DNA of 57,249 bases from Flavobacteriales bacterium (lineage in GTDB: Bacteria > Bacteroidota > Bacteroidia > Flavobacteriales > BACL11). Location of the stretch: assembly GCA_014239655.1 (NCBI GenBank), contig JAAZYM010000051.1, forward strand, positions 1-57,249, written 5' to 3'. A program made the position numbers and the translations under genes. Positions 26,394 to 38,063 of the stretch are shown here, piece by piece. Position 1 is the first letter of the stretch. Every line of letters begins with the position of its first letter. The notes below the pieces were generated by a model, which ran no database searches, had not been told where the DNA came from, and saw only the letters and a program-made list of their open reading frames with translations.

Positions 26394-29300
26394 TCAATCG
26401 ATAGTATCATTATTAATCTGTATTAATTCATATTCTACCTCATCTTCAAAAATATCAATATAACTAATTTCCATTTTCTTGCTATCAACAACTATTCCTG
26501 ATTCAAGTATTTTCTCTCTCTTCTTCTGAGCTATAAGCTTTAATTCTTTACCATTATAGTTTTCAATAATACTCTCTAATGTAGCTTTTGCTTGAAAAAC
26601 ATTGTCTCTTGACACATATATATCCGACAATAAAATAAATGCTTTAGCTATATAATAATCATCTGAAAAGCTCTCAGGCATCTCAAAAATCATTTTTTCA
26701 GCTAAATCTAAACTATCATCTAAATAGGTTAAATAAATTAACATGTACATTGCTTCTGCCCCATCAGTGTTATTGTCAATACTTACAATTTCTCTAAATA
26801 TCTTCTTTGCCTTATTATAATTTCCATTATCAAAATCTAATCTTGAAATAATAATATTTGCTTTTGAAATTAACCAATTATCAATCTTTTCCATTTGTAA
26901 GACTTCTTTTGCATATTTAACTGATTTTTCAATATCTATCAATTCATAACCATACATTAATCTAATAATAACCTCTCTTTTAATACTATTACTTGAAGCA
27001 ATAGACTCTAGTTGATCGTAAAAATTATTTGAAGAAAGAAAATCCTCTTGACTATAAAAAATTCGTGCTAAATGAATAAGAGCTCTCTCAAGATATTGAG
27101 AGACATTATTATCAACGATATACTGAAAACACTGATTTGTTTCTATAGAATCGCCTAAATTATTGTTAGAGAGTGCAAGATAAAAATAAGCATCATCAAC
27201 AAATATCCCATCTGAAAACTGATTAACATACTTCTTAAATGCAATCTTAGATATTTGATAATCTTGTTCTGAAAACTTAATAAACGCAGCATTATATGAG
27301 AGAGAATCTTGTTCAGATTCAGTGATTTTATATTGTGGAAGGCTATTAACATAAGTAATATACTCATCAACCTTAGCAATCCCTACATAAATTGACTGTA
27401 ACCCCAGTAATGCCTCTTTAAAATATGACCCTTTCTGAAAAGTATTTATAACCAATTTATATGTATTAATAGATTCTGAAATTTTATCATCATTATAATA
27501 AATCATTGCTTTACTCAGATATGATCTTGCCTTAAGATCAAAATCATTTGAAAGAACTAAAACACTATCATAGAGCATTAGAGATTTAGAGTAGTTATTA
27601 GTATTTTTATAATAGTCAGCTAAATCAAATAAAGCATTATCTAGATATATTGAATTGCGATAATCTTTAACAATCTGATCTAAGACCTTTACTTTCTTAA
27701 CTTTATTATTAATTAACCCTAAACATTTTGATCTTTGATATAAAGAATAATCTAGATCAAACAAATCAAATTTAGTTGACTGCTCATAAAACTGCTCAGC
27801 AAGAGCAAATTCTTTTAACATGTAGAAATTGTCTGCAACCCTAAGCAAAGCATCGTTCAAAAACATAGAGTCATTACTTGATTTGATAAATTTCCTAAAA
27901 ATATTAGATGATTTTTCATATTCGCCTAATTTAAAAAACGTATATCCAAGGTTATACATCCCTAAATTATCTAAAACATTGTCAGAGATCTTAGCTATAT
28001 TACTGTAAATCTCTTGTGCAGATATAAAATCTCCTAATTGATAATAAGCATCTGCCAACCAAAATTCAGTAGCATTTAGAATATTCTTGTTTGACGGATA
28101 AGACCTAGACTCACTAAAATACAAAATTGCTGTGTCAAAATTTTGAGCGTTAAACTCTTTAACACCAAGAAAAAAAGCTAACTCTTGAAGCATCTCCTTT
28201 TCAGAAACAGACAATATACCTTTATTAGTTAACGAATTATATGCTTGCAAATAATTACTCGTTCCTTTCAATAAAGAAACCATTAAAGAATTAATATGCT
28301 CTTCTTTTTCTTTAGACTCAAATCTATCATTAAACTTCTGAAAAATTGATAATGCATTTTCAAAAGGAAGATCTAACTCATATGCAAGTTTAGCATAATT
28401 AAAGAACGATTCTTCTTTAATCTTTAAATCATAATCTAGTGAAGAAGCTCTCTTAAAGGATTGTAAAGCAAAATTATTTTTATTAAGCCTCAAGTAACTA
28501 GCCCCCATATAATAAGATGTGAGCTGATCTAATAAGTCCTCAGAAGTATTTATCTGATTAAAATATCTAACTGCAGTAGAATAATCAGCAATTTGATAAT
28601 ATGAGAATGCAATCATAAAATAATCATTCTGATCAACATTCTCAGCTATTGAATGATATATCTCAAAATATTTTATTGCATTATGATAGTCTTTCAATCT
28701 ATAAAAAGACTCCCCTAACAATCTATTTACTTCCGATTCCCTAGATTCAACAACTTCTTCAACAATTGGCTCAAGATAATTTATTAACTCTTGATATTCT
28801 TGAAGGAAGTAATAAATCTGAGAAATATAATACGGGATAATGTTTTTAAATTTAGAATCATTCCTCAATTCTTTAAAATATTTTAAGGAAGATTGGTAAT
28901 CCTCAGATTTATATGAGATATGTGCAAAATAGTATTTAGATGCTGACTGGTATTCTGAATCAATTAATAATAATTTCGAGAACAAATACTTCGCTCGCTC
29001 TAAAGAATCAATTTGAAAATAAGAATATGCAAAATTAAATGCTTGATTAGTAGAATTCGGCTCTTCAACAAGCCTATAATAATCTATTGCTAGAGCGTAT
29101 TCTTTTTCATTAAAATAAATGTCTGCTAAAGATAAACATGCATCACTAACAAAATTTGAATATGGATATTCATTAATTAATTTCTGAAACAATTCCTTTG
29201 TGTCATCAGCAGACAATTCTTTAGAGCATTTAGCATTATATAAAAGCGCTTTTGGAGAATCAATATTCTGTAAAATTGATTGAGCTAAAACATATTGTTT

Positions 29301-29411
29301 TTGCTTATAGAATCCTAACGCAGACTCTATCTCATTCTCTTGAGCCAAAGAGAAAACAACAAAAGAAAAACTAAAAAAAAGAGTAAAAAATACTTTTAAA
29401 AATATCTTCAT
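26394..29411 (-). CDS. Large periplasmic TPR-repeat protein
   Basis: A 1005-residue exported protein: signal peptide (MKIFLKVFFTLFFSFSFVVFSLAQ) followed by tandem tetratricopeptide-type helix pairs nearly to the end, for example FYKQKQYVLAQSILQNI, YFNEKEYALAIDYYRLVEEP, YFLQEYQELINYLEP, YYQLGDFISAQEIYSNIAK. At least 15 repeats can be counted by eye. Such solenoids bind proteins; the partner is probably the barrel encoded immediately downstream. No enzymatic motif was seen. Its 5' end faces the ftsE operon across a 131-base divergent gap. Confidence 0.85.
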   Translation of the reverse strand: MKIFLKVFFTLFFSFSFVVFSLAQENEIESALGFYKQKQYVLAQSILQNIDSPKALLYNAKCSKELSADDTKELFQKLINEYPYSNFVSDACLSLADIYFNEKEYALAIDYYRLVEEPNSTNQAFNFAYSYFQIDSLERAKYLFSKLLLIDSEYQSASKYYFAHISYKSEDYQSSLKYFKELRNDSKFKNIIPYYISQIYYFLQEYQELINYLEPIVEEVVESRESEVNRLLGESFYRLKDYHNAIKYFEIYHSIAENVDQNDYFMIAFSYYQIADYSTAVRYFNQINTSEDLLDQLTSYYMGASYLRLNKNNFALQSFKRASSLDYDLKIKEESFFNYAKLAYELDLPFENALSIFQKFNDRFESKEKEEHINSLMVSLLKGTSNYLQAYNSLTNKGILSVSEKEMLQELAFFLGVKEFNAQNFDTAILYFSESRSYPSNKNILNATEFWLADAYYQLGDFISAQEIYSNIAKISDNVLDNLGMYNLGYTFFKLGEYEKSSNIFRKFIKSSNDSMFLNDALLRVADNFYMLKEFALAEQFYEQSTKFDLFDLDYSLYQRSKCLGLINNKVKKVKVLDQIVKDYRNSIYLDNALFDLADYYKNTNNYSKSLMLYDSVLVLSNDFDLKARSYLSKAMIYYNDDKISESINTYKLVINTFQKGSYFKEALLGLQSIYVGIAKVDEYITYVNSLPQYKITESEQDSLSYNAAFIKFSEQDYQISKIAFKKYVNQFSDGIFVDDAYFYLALSNNNLGDSIETNQCFQYIVDNNVSQYLERALIHLARIFYSQEDFLSSNNFYDQLESIASSNSIKREVIIRLMYGYELIDIEKSVKYAKEVLQMEKIDNWLISKANIIISRLDFDNGNYNKAKKIFREIVSIDNNTDGAEAMYMLIYLTYLDDSLDLAEKMIFEMPESFSDDYYIAKAFILLSDIYVSRDNVFQAKATLESIIENYNGKELKLIAQKKREKILESGIVVDSKKMEISYIDIFEDEVEYELIQINNDTID

Positions 29412-29466
29412 AAACAGAAATAAAATTATACAATATCGATATTAACTATCAAGACCTGCCTTTAAG

Positions 29467-29487
29467 TTTTCAACAAAGTTTTATAAC
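29467..29487. repeat. Copy 2 of the 21-base motif flanking the barrel/TPR gene pair
   Basis: TTTTCAACAAAGTTTTATAAC, 18 of 21 identical to 24692-24712 in the same orientation. It lies in the divergent gap between the TPR gene and the small-protein/ftsE operon, about 55 bases from the TPR start codon. The rest of the gap is AT-rich without other recognisable structure. Confidence 0.5.
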
Positions 29488-29542
29488 AATTTAAAAAATG
29501 ATATTCCGTTAAATAAATAATATATTTTTTTAATTTGCAATT

Positions 29543-29755
29543 GTGTTTTACATTCTCAAAATAAAAGGAACTAAAATTATACCTGACTTTATCCAAATTA
29601 GAGATGAAAAGATGACATTAAGAGCATACTTTAGAGTAAGTCAAAAAGAAAGAGGCTTAAAGAAAAATAATCTTGAAAAACACGCTAAAGAAATAATTGA
29701 AATAATTGAAATAATACCTTTTGGTAAAATCCATAAATTTATTCCAAAAAAATGA
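29543..29755 (+). CDS. Conserved small protein upstream of ftsE
   Basis: A 70-residue basic protein read from a GTG (MFYILKIKGTKIIPDFIQIRDEKMTLRAYFRVSQKERGLKKNN). It ends IIPFGKIHKFIPKK and overlaps ftsE by 4 bases (ATGA), which argues that it is really translated. I recall similar small proteins in front of ftsE in other Flavobacteriales but know no function. No signal peptide, membrane segment or known domain is visible. A TTAATTTG near-match to the -7 promoter element lies at 29530-29537. Confidence 0.7.
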   Translation: MFYILKIKGTKIIPDFIQIRDEKMTLRAYFRVSQKERGLKKNNLEKHAKEIIEIIEIIPFGKIHKFIPKK

Positions 29756-30435
29756 ACAAAAATATAATATCACTTGAAGGAGTGAGCCTGAACCAAGAGG
29801 AACGTTTAATCTTTGACAACATTAACCTTTCTATTAAAGAAGGGGACTTTGTCTATCTTGTTGGAGAAACAGGAAGTGGAAAAAGTAGTTTAGTAAAATC
29901 ATTATATGCAGAAATCAAAGTTTCAGCTGGCAACATCTCTGTATCAGACTATAATCTTAATAAAATTCAACACCGTGAAATCCCTAGTCTAAGAAGAAAA
30001 TTAGGAATAGTCTTTCAAGATTTTCAATTACTTCAGGACAGAACAGTCTATGAAAACCTTGCATTTGTACTAAATGCTACTGGGTGGAATAACAAAACAG
30101 AAATATCAAATAGAATAAGTGAAGTGTTAGAAAGTGTTCATCTAGAGGGATTTGATCAAAAGATGCCATATGAACTTTCTGGAGGAGAACAACAAAGAGC
30201 GGCAATTGCTAGGGCACTATTAAATAAACCAGAAGTTATACTTGCTGATGAACCAACTGGCAATCTTGACCCTAGAAAATCAGAAAAAATCGTTGAGTTA
30301 CTAAAAGAGATAAATGACTTAGGAACTACAATTGTAATTGCTACTCATGATTATGAAATTATTAAAAAATTCAACTCTCGTATCATAAAGTGTGCAAATA
30401 AAAAAATAGAGGAGATAACTATAGCTGAATTATGA
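29752..30435 (+). CDS. ftsE: Cell-division ATP-binding protein FtsE-like ABC ATPase
   Basis: 227 residues with Walker A GETGSGKSS (about 40), Q-loop FQDFQLLQD, ABC signature LSGGEQQRAAIARAL (about 143), Walker B VILADEPTGNLDP and H-loop ATHDYE. With FtsX, FtsE couples ATP hydrolysis to peptidoglycan hydrolase activation at the septum. Length and the DEPTGNLD motif fit FtsE and also LolD; the Bacteroidota context favours FtsE. No ftsX is adjacent. It overlaps both the small gene upstream and murB downstream (ATGA). Confidence 0.85.
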   Translation: MNKNIISLEGVSLNQEERLIFDNINLSIKEGDFVYLVGETGSGKSSLVKSLYAEIKVSAGNISVSDYNLNKIQHREIPSLRRKLGIVFQDFQLLQDRTVYENLAFVLNATGWNNKTEISNRISEVLESVHLEGFDQKMPYELSGGEQQRAAIARALLNKPEVILADEPTGNLDPRKSEKIVELLKEINDLGTTIVIATHDYEIIKKFNSRIIKCANKKIEEITIAEL

Positions 30436-31451
30436 AATTATCTTTTCATAAAAACTACCCGTTAGAACAACTTAACACCTTTCGTATCTCTGCTAAAGCA
30501 AAATTATTCTATGAATTTGAAGATGAGAAATCATTAATCAAAACTCTAAAAAGTGATGTTCTGAAAAAAGAAAAACTACTCATATTAGGTGGTGGATCAA
30601 ATATTTTAATCACTAAAGATTTTGATGGGGTCGTTTTGAAAAACAGCATAAAAGGAATAAATATTATTACTGAAAACAAAGATAGAGCACAAATAGAGGT
30701 AGGAAGTGGTGTTAACTGGCATGACTTTGTTATGTGGAGTGTTAATAAAAATCTTTCAGGAATTGAAAATCTAGCTCTAATACCCGGCCTTGTTGGTGCA
30801 GCACCAATACAAAACATCGGAGCATATGGAGTGGAAGTCAAAGACTCTATCCTTGATGTTCACTATATTGATATTCAGAACAAAACAAAAAATACTATCT
30901 CAAATAATGAATGTAATTTTAGCTATAGAAATTCTATTTTTAAATGTGAATTAAAAAACAAAGTAATTATTACAAAAGTCATCTTCCAGCTAAGTAAAAA
31001 AGATCTTAATCAAATATCCTATGGAGCTATAAAATCTGAATTAGAATTGCTTAAAGAGGAGCCATCATGTAAAACAATCTGTAAAGCAGTAATAAATATA
31101 AGAACAAAGAAACTCCCTAATCCAAATGTTTTAGGAAATAGTGGTAGTTTCTTCAAGAACCCTATTATATCAAATGATCTTTTTAATAATCTTAAAATTG
31201 AGTATCCAGAAATTATTGGATATAAACACTCAGCATCACATACAAAGGTAGCAGCTGGGTGGTTGATCGATAAAGCTGGATGGAAAGGATATAAAGAAAA
31301 GAATGTTGGTGTATATAAAAAACAAGCGCTAGTTCTAGTAAATCATGGAGGAGCAAATGGTCAAGAAATTTTAGATCTAGCAAATAAAATAAGCGAATCT
31401 ATTTTTAATAAGTTTAAAATTAATATACACCCAGAAGTTAATATTATCTAA
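30432..31451 (+). CDS. murB: UDP-N-acetylmuramate dehydrogenase
   Basis: FAD enzyme that reduces UDP-GlcNAc-enolpyruvate to UDP-MurNAc with NADPH. FAD-binding motifs: LLILGGGSNILIT and GLVGAAPIQNIGAYGVEVKDSI; catalytic residues lie in LGNSGSFFKNP (Ser proton donor, about 238) and the C-terminal HPEVN (Glu). YRNSIFK and the 339-residue length indicate the type I (E. coli-like) enzyme. It overlaps ftsE by 4 bases; both serve the cell wall. Confidence 0.95.
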   Translation: MKLSFHKNYPLEQLNTFRISAKAKLFYEFEDEKSLIKTLKSDVLKKEKLLILGGGSNILITKDFDGVVLKNSIKGINIITENKDRAQIEVGSGVNWHDFVMWSVNKNLSGIENLALIPGLVGAAPIQNIGAYGVEVKDSILDVHYIDIQNKTKNTISNNECNFSYRNSIFKCELKNKVIITKVIFQLSKKDLNQISYGAIKSELELLKEEPSCKTICKAVINIRTKKLPNPNVLGNSGSFFKNPIISNDLFNNLKIEYPEIIGYKHSASHTKVAAGWLIDKAGWKGYKEKNVGVYKKQALVLVNHGGANGQEILDLANKISESIFNKFKINIHPEVNII

Positions 31452-31452
31452 G

Positions 31453-32856
31453 TTGAAAAAAGACATTCTACTAAAAAGACTTAATTCTAATTTTAATCAC
31501 AAACCTACCAAAGAGCAAACTGATCTTTTTTCAGAATTAAATGATTATATCACAACATTAGGAAACAAAAACATCTTCATCCTTAAAGGATATGCTGGAA
31601 CAGGAAAAACAACATTAATCTCATCTCTAGTAAAATCACTTCCCAGTATTGGTAAACGTTCAGTTTTACTTGCTCCCACTGGAAGGGCAGCAAAAGTACT
31701 TGCAAAATACTCAAATAAAAAATCCTCAACAATACACAAGAAAATATATTGGATAAGAACCAATAAAAATGGCAACACATATATTACTTTGAAAGAAAAC
31801 ATGCATTCTAATACACTCTTTATTGTTGATGAAGCTTCAATGATTCCTGAAGATTCAATAAATAATTTTGGAAATAGATCTCTTTTAAAAGATTTAATCG
31901 AATATATCTATGAAGGAATTGATTGCAAACTCATTTTAATTGGTGACACAGCACAACTACCACCAATCAATCTAGAAATTAGCCCTGCACTAGATGAAGA
32001 AATAATAGAATCTCATTACAGTAAACATGTAATATCAAGAGAATTAACAACAGTAGTTAGACAAGCAAAAGATTCAATGATTTTAAAAAACGCTACTAAT
32101 ATTAGAAATCAGATACTAAACAAAAACTTCACCTACCCAATATTTAATCTTAATGAAGATGTTATAAAAATTAACTCTGGAGAAGAATTACAGGAACACA
32201 TTGAAAATGCATATAGCAAATCTGGTGTAGAAAACACAACCATAATCTGTAGATCAAATAAAAGAGCAAATCAATATAATGCCAGAATTAGGAGTGAAAT
32301 TAGATGGCAAGAAAACTCAATTTCTTCAGGAGATATTCTCATGATAGTTAGAAACAATTACTTCTGGCTTGACGAAGACAGTGAGGCAGGATTCCTTGCA
32401 AATGGTGATATTGTAGAAGCAACTAGAATTACTGAGATTATTGAACGATATGGATTTAGATTTGCAAAAGCAAGTCTTAAACTACTAGATTACCCAAATG
32501 AAAAAGAATTAGAAACAATCCTGCTTCTGGACACAATTGAATCAGAAACATCATCGTTATCTTTCGATGATTATCAAAACCTATATAAAGAAATAGGAAA
32601 AGATTATAAAGGAAAAAAAGATATTAATAAAAAAATAAAAGAAAATAAATTCTTTAATGCAATACAAATAAAATTTGCTTATTCAATTACTTGTCATAAA
32701 TCTCAAGGAGGTCAATGGGAGGAAGTCTTTATTGATTTAGGATATTTTAAAGAAGACATGCTTAATAAAAGTTACTTGAGGTGGCTATATACTGCCTTTA
32801 CAAGAGCTACAAAGAAACTATACCTAATTAATTTTAATAAAAACTTCTTTAAATAA
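31453..32856 (+). CDS. RecD-like superfamily 1B DNA helicase
   Basis: 467 residues with Walker A LKGYAGTGKTTLISSL (about 45), motif Ia LLAPTGRAAKVL, Walker B TLFIVDEASMIP, motif III LILIGDTAQLPPI, and late motifs YSITCHKSQGGQWEEVFID and WLYTAFTRATKKLYLI. It resembles the phylum's RecD2/Dda-like 5'-3' helicases, with no RecB or RecC nearby. It opens with a TTG codon one base after the murB stop; no ATG exists upstream in frame and the N-terminal spacing to KPTKEQ matches relatives. Probable role in repair or restart (inference). Confidence 0.88.
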   Translation: MKKDILLKRLNSNFNHKPTKEQTDLFSELNDYITTLGNKNIFILKGYAGTGKTTLISSLVKSLPSIGKRSVLLAPTGRAAKVLAKYSNKKSSTIHKKIYWIRTNKNGNTYITLKENMHSNTLFIVDEASMIPEDSINNFGNRSLLKDLIEYIYEGIDCKLILIGDTAQLPPINLEISPALDEEIIESHYSKHVISRELTTVVRQAKDSMILKNATNIRNQILNKNFTYPIFNLNEDVIKINSGEELQEHIENAYSKSGVENTTIICRSNKRANQYNARIRSEIRWQENSISSGDILMIVRNNYFWLDEDSEAGFLANGDIVEATRITEIIERYGFRFAKASLKLLDYPNEKELETILLLDTIESETSSLSFDDYQNLYKEIGKDYKGKKDINKKIKENKFFNAIQIKFAYSITCHKSQGGQWEEVFIDLGYFKEDMLNKSYLRWLYTAFTRATKKLYLINFNKNFFK

Positions 32857-32871
32857 ACACTAGAAAAAAAA

Positions 32872-35100
<2,229 letters not shown>

Positions 35101-35121
35101 TCAAAGGCTCTTCTTAAATTC

Positions 35122-38049
35122 TTAGTATCCAAAAACATCTTCTAAAGTTAAAATAGTTACCTCTCCATACTGCTCTAGCAATTCCACATCTATTTCATCA
35201 GTACTTCCTAAAACCATATATGTATAGCTATCATTATTAATATGCGAATTATGAAACTCTTTCAGATCTTCCATAGTAAAATCTTTTACATCTCTAAATA
35301 GATCGCTTCTCTTATCGTAATCAAGATTTGTCTTTCTAGCAGCCTCAAAATACTCTAAAACTTTAAATTTAGTAATCCTTTCTGTTCTTATCTTTTGCAA
35401 CACCCCTTCTCTAGCATTTTCCATATTTGAATTAGCTTCAGGCATTTGAGTTAAAAGACCTAACATTCCTGCCATTGCATCGTCTAATTTATCAGCTTGT
35501 GTCCCAACATATGAAAACTGATAATGCGAATTATCTATTTCTTTAGGAATTGTATATGTACTATATACTGAGTATGCTAATGCCTTTGACTCTCTCATTT
35601 CTTGAAAAACAATTGAGCTCATTCCTCCACCAAAATACTCATTATGAAACATAATAATAGAAAATTCATCCTTATTTAATTTAGATCCCTTTGCATACAT
35701 AACTACTTCAGCTTGTTTCATATCATAATCAACAACATAAACTTTATTATTATTCATTTCCTCTTCTATATTTAAGTTTATTTTCTCTACAGGGACTAAA
35801 TCAGTGGTATTATGCAAATCAACTATTAATTTCTTAACAGCAGAAATATTATCAGGTCCATAATATAATATTCTATGATCATTCTTTGTTAAATTATGTA
35901 TTATATCAAGCAAATCACTAGATTTTACAGAATCTAATTCTTGCTTTGACAGTTGATTAGTAAATGAAGAGTTTTTACCGTATCTAGCATAACTTCTCAT
36001 AGCAGAAAATAAAATAGTTTGCTTATTCAGCTTAGCATCTCTCTTTTGTTTTTCGTATGTAGACTTTAAACTATTTAATGCATCCTCATCTGCAACAACA
36101 TTAGAAAGCATCTTTTCTAATAACTTCACAGATTCTGTAAAATTACTTGAAAGACCTGTTAAACTAACCTTAGTTGATTTAACATTTGTTACTATAGACA
36201 AATCACATCCAAGCTTATAAAACTCCTCTAACTTCTGGCTCGATGAAATATCCTCTGTTCCCAAAAATTTAAAATAATCAACTGCTAATTTTAATTTTTT
36301 ATCATGATCTGTACCCATATCTAGAACATAATTCAATTGAAACCTCTCGTTTTCACTATTTTCCTTATATAAAAGAGGGACTGAATTTACCATGTCTTGC
36401 TTTAGATCTTTTGAAAAATCAATAAACTTAGGTTCTACCTCTTTTACCTCCTCTTCAAGTATAGCTGTTAAAAATTCTGACTTATCATCTCTATTAACAG
36501 ACACTGGAGTTATTTGAGGTTTAGTAACTTTAATAGCATTAGGGTCCTCACCTAGCCTTTTATAAACCACAATATAATTATCACTATAATTTGCATTAAC
36601 AAAATCTATAATATCTTGCTTAGTGATCTTTGACAATTCATCTAAAAATTTCTGATGTTTTTCCCAATCCTTATTTAGAATGAATGCATCAATAAATTCA
36701 TCAGCTCTACCATTATTAGATTCGTATTTTTTAATCTGATCAAGTTTAAGATCAGAAATAATTGCCTTTAATATCCAATCAGAAAAATTACCTCTTTTTA
36801 TTTCATCCAACTGAGATAATAAAAGTCCTTTTACTTCTTCGAGACTTTGACCAGTCATAGGGCTTCCATAAAACCCGTGAATAGAATAATCATTCAAAAT
36901 ATATGGAAAACAACCACCACCAGTTATTTTTTGCGCTTGATTAAGATTAATGTCAATCAATCCTGCCGAAGTATTGCTTAAAACCATATCAACCATTCTT
37001 AAAAGATTAGCATCAGAAGAACCAGCTCCTTTTAATCTAAACCCAACATATAGCCTCTCAGCTTCAGGGCCATAAACATTTATAATCTTGGAAGAATTAA
37101 TTTCATCTTCTTCTATTACTTCAAAAGACGGATCTTCTTTTCGCTCAAAACTTCCAAAATATTTATCTACTAATCGTATAACCTTATCGTAATCGAAATC
37201 TCCTGACATACAAATCGCCATATTATTAGGAACATAATACTTATTAAAATACTTTCTTATCTCAGTTAAGGATGGATTCTTCAAATGATTAATAGTACCA
37301 ATAGTTGTTTGTGTTCCATACTGGTGATTTGGGAACAATCCTGACATTAATCCCTCAAACATTTTACTACCATCACTATCAAGAGATCTGTTTTTTTCTT
37401 CATAAACTGCTTCTAACTCTGTGTGAAACAATCTGAAAACTGGCATTCTAAAACGCTCCGACTCAATCTTCAACCATTTTTCAATTTGATTTGAAGGAAT
37501 ATCATTAACATATACCGTCCGTTCATTAGATGTATAAGCATTTGTTCCTTTTGCACCTATACCACTTAACATCTTGTCATATTCATTAGCGATACATAAT
37601 TTTGCCGCCTCACCAGAAACTGAATCAATCTGACGCCAAATCCTATTTCTTTCATCTTCATCTGACATATTAATAGATCTATACTCCTCATACAAACTTT
37701 CTATTTTATCTAACAATGGTTGCTCTTTTTCATAATCTAAAGAACCATATCTATCAGTGCCCTTAAACAACATATGTTCTAAATAGTGAGCTAATCCGGT
37801 TGCATCTGCCGGATCATTTTTACTCCCTGCTCTAACAGCTATATTAGTTTGCACTCTTGGAGCATCATCATATGATGAGAGATAAACCTTCAATCCGTTA
37901 TCAAGTGTATAGATTCTAGCTTTTAATGGGTCATCTACTACTGATTCATAATTATTTTCAATCATCTTTTGTTGTTTTTTTGCATTAATAATTAAATATA
38001 CTCCAGCAGCAACTAAAAGTATTATTGTTAAAATGTTTTTTGTTGACAT
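35122..38049 (-). CDS. M16 (insulinase/pitrilysin) family zinc metallopeptidase
   Basis: 975 residues with an N-terminal membrane anchor or uncleaved signal (ILTIILLVAAGVYLIINA), so the protease faces the periplasm. The inverted zinc motif HYLEH is at 88-92 (GLAHYLEHMLFKGT), with the third Glu in LEAVYEEKNRSLD (about 208). Four M16 modules can be inferred from the length; the second active half lacks HxxEH, as is usual. GSPMTGQS and YSVYSTYTIP are typical of the later modules. It likely degrades peptides, perhaps signal peptides or imported oligopeptides. It lies between dnaX and icd on the same strand. Confidence 0.93.
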   Translation of the reverse strand: MSTKNILTIILLVAAGVYLIINAKKQQKMIENNYESVVDDPLKARIYTLDNGLKVYLSSYDDAPRVQTNIAVRAGSKNDPADATGLAHYLEHMLFKGTDRYGSLDYEKEQPLLDKIESLYEEYRSINMSDEDERNRIWRQIDSVSGEAAKLCIANEYDKMLSGIGAKGTNAYTSNERTVYVNDIPSNQIEKWLKIESERFRMPVFRLFHTELEAVYEEKNRSLDSDGSKMFEGLMSGLFPNHQYGTQTTIGTINHLKNPSLTEIRKYFNKYYVPNNMAICMSGDFDYDKVIRLVDKYFGSFERKEDPSFEVIEEDEINSSKIINVYGPEAERLYVGFRLKGAGSSDANLLRMVDMVLSNTSAGLIDINLNQAQKITGGGCFPYILNDYSIHGFYGSPMTGQSLEEVKGLLLSQLDEIKRGNFSDWILKAIISDLKLDQIKKYESNNGRADEFIDAFILNKDWEKHQKFLDELSKITKQDIIDFVNANYSDNYIVVYKRLGEDPNAIKVTKPQITPVSVNRDDKSEFLTAILEEEVKEVEPKFIDFSKDLKQDMVNSVPLLYKENSENERFQLNYVLDMGTDHDKKLKLAVDYFKFLGTEDISSSQKLEEFYKLGCDLSIVTNVKSTKVSLTGLSSNFTESVKLLEKMLSNVVADEDALNSLKSTYEKQKRDAKLNKQTILFSAMRSYARYGKNSSFTNQLSKQELDSVKSSDLLDIIHNLTKNDHRILYYGPDNISAVKKLIVDLHNTTDLVPVEKINLNIEEEMNNNKVYVVDYDMKQAEVVMYAKGSKLNKDEFSIIMFHNEYFGGGMSSIVFQEMRESKALAYSVYSTYTIPKEIDNSHYQFSYVGTQADKLDDAMAGMLGLLTQMPEANSNMENAREGVLQKIRTERITKFKVLEYFEAARKTNLDYDKRSDLFRDVKDFTMEDLKEFHNSHINNDSYTYMVLGSTDEIDVELLEQYGEVTILTLEDVFGY

Positions 38050-38063
38050 AATTTTTATTTTAA

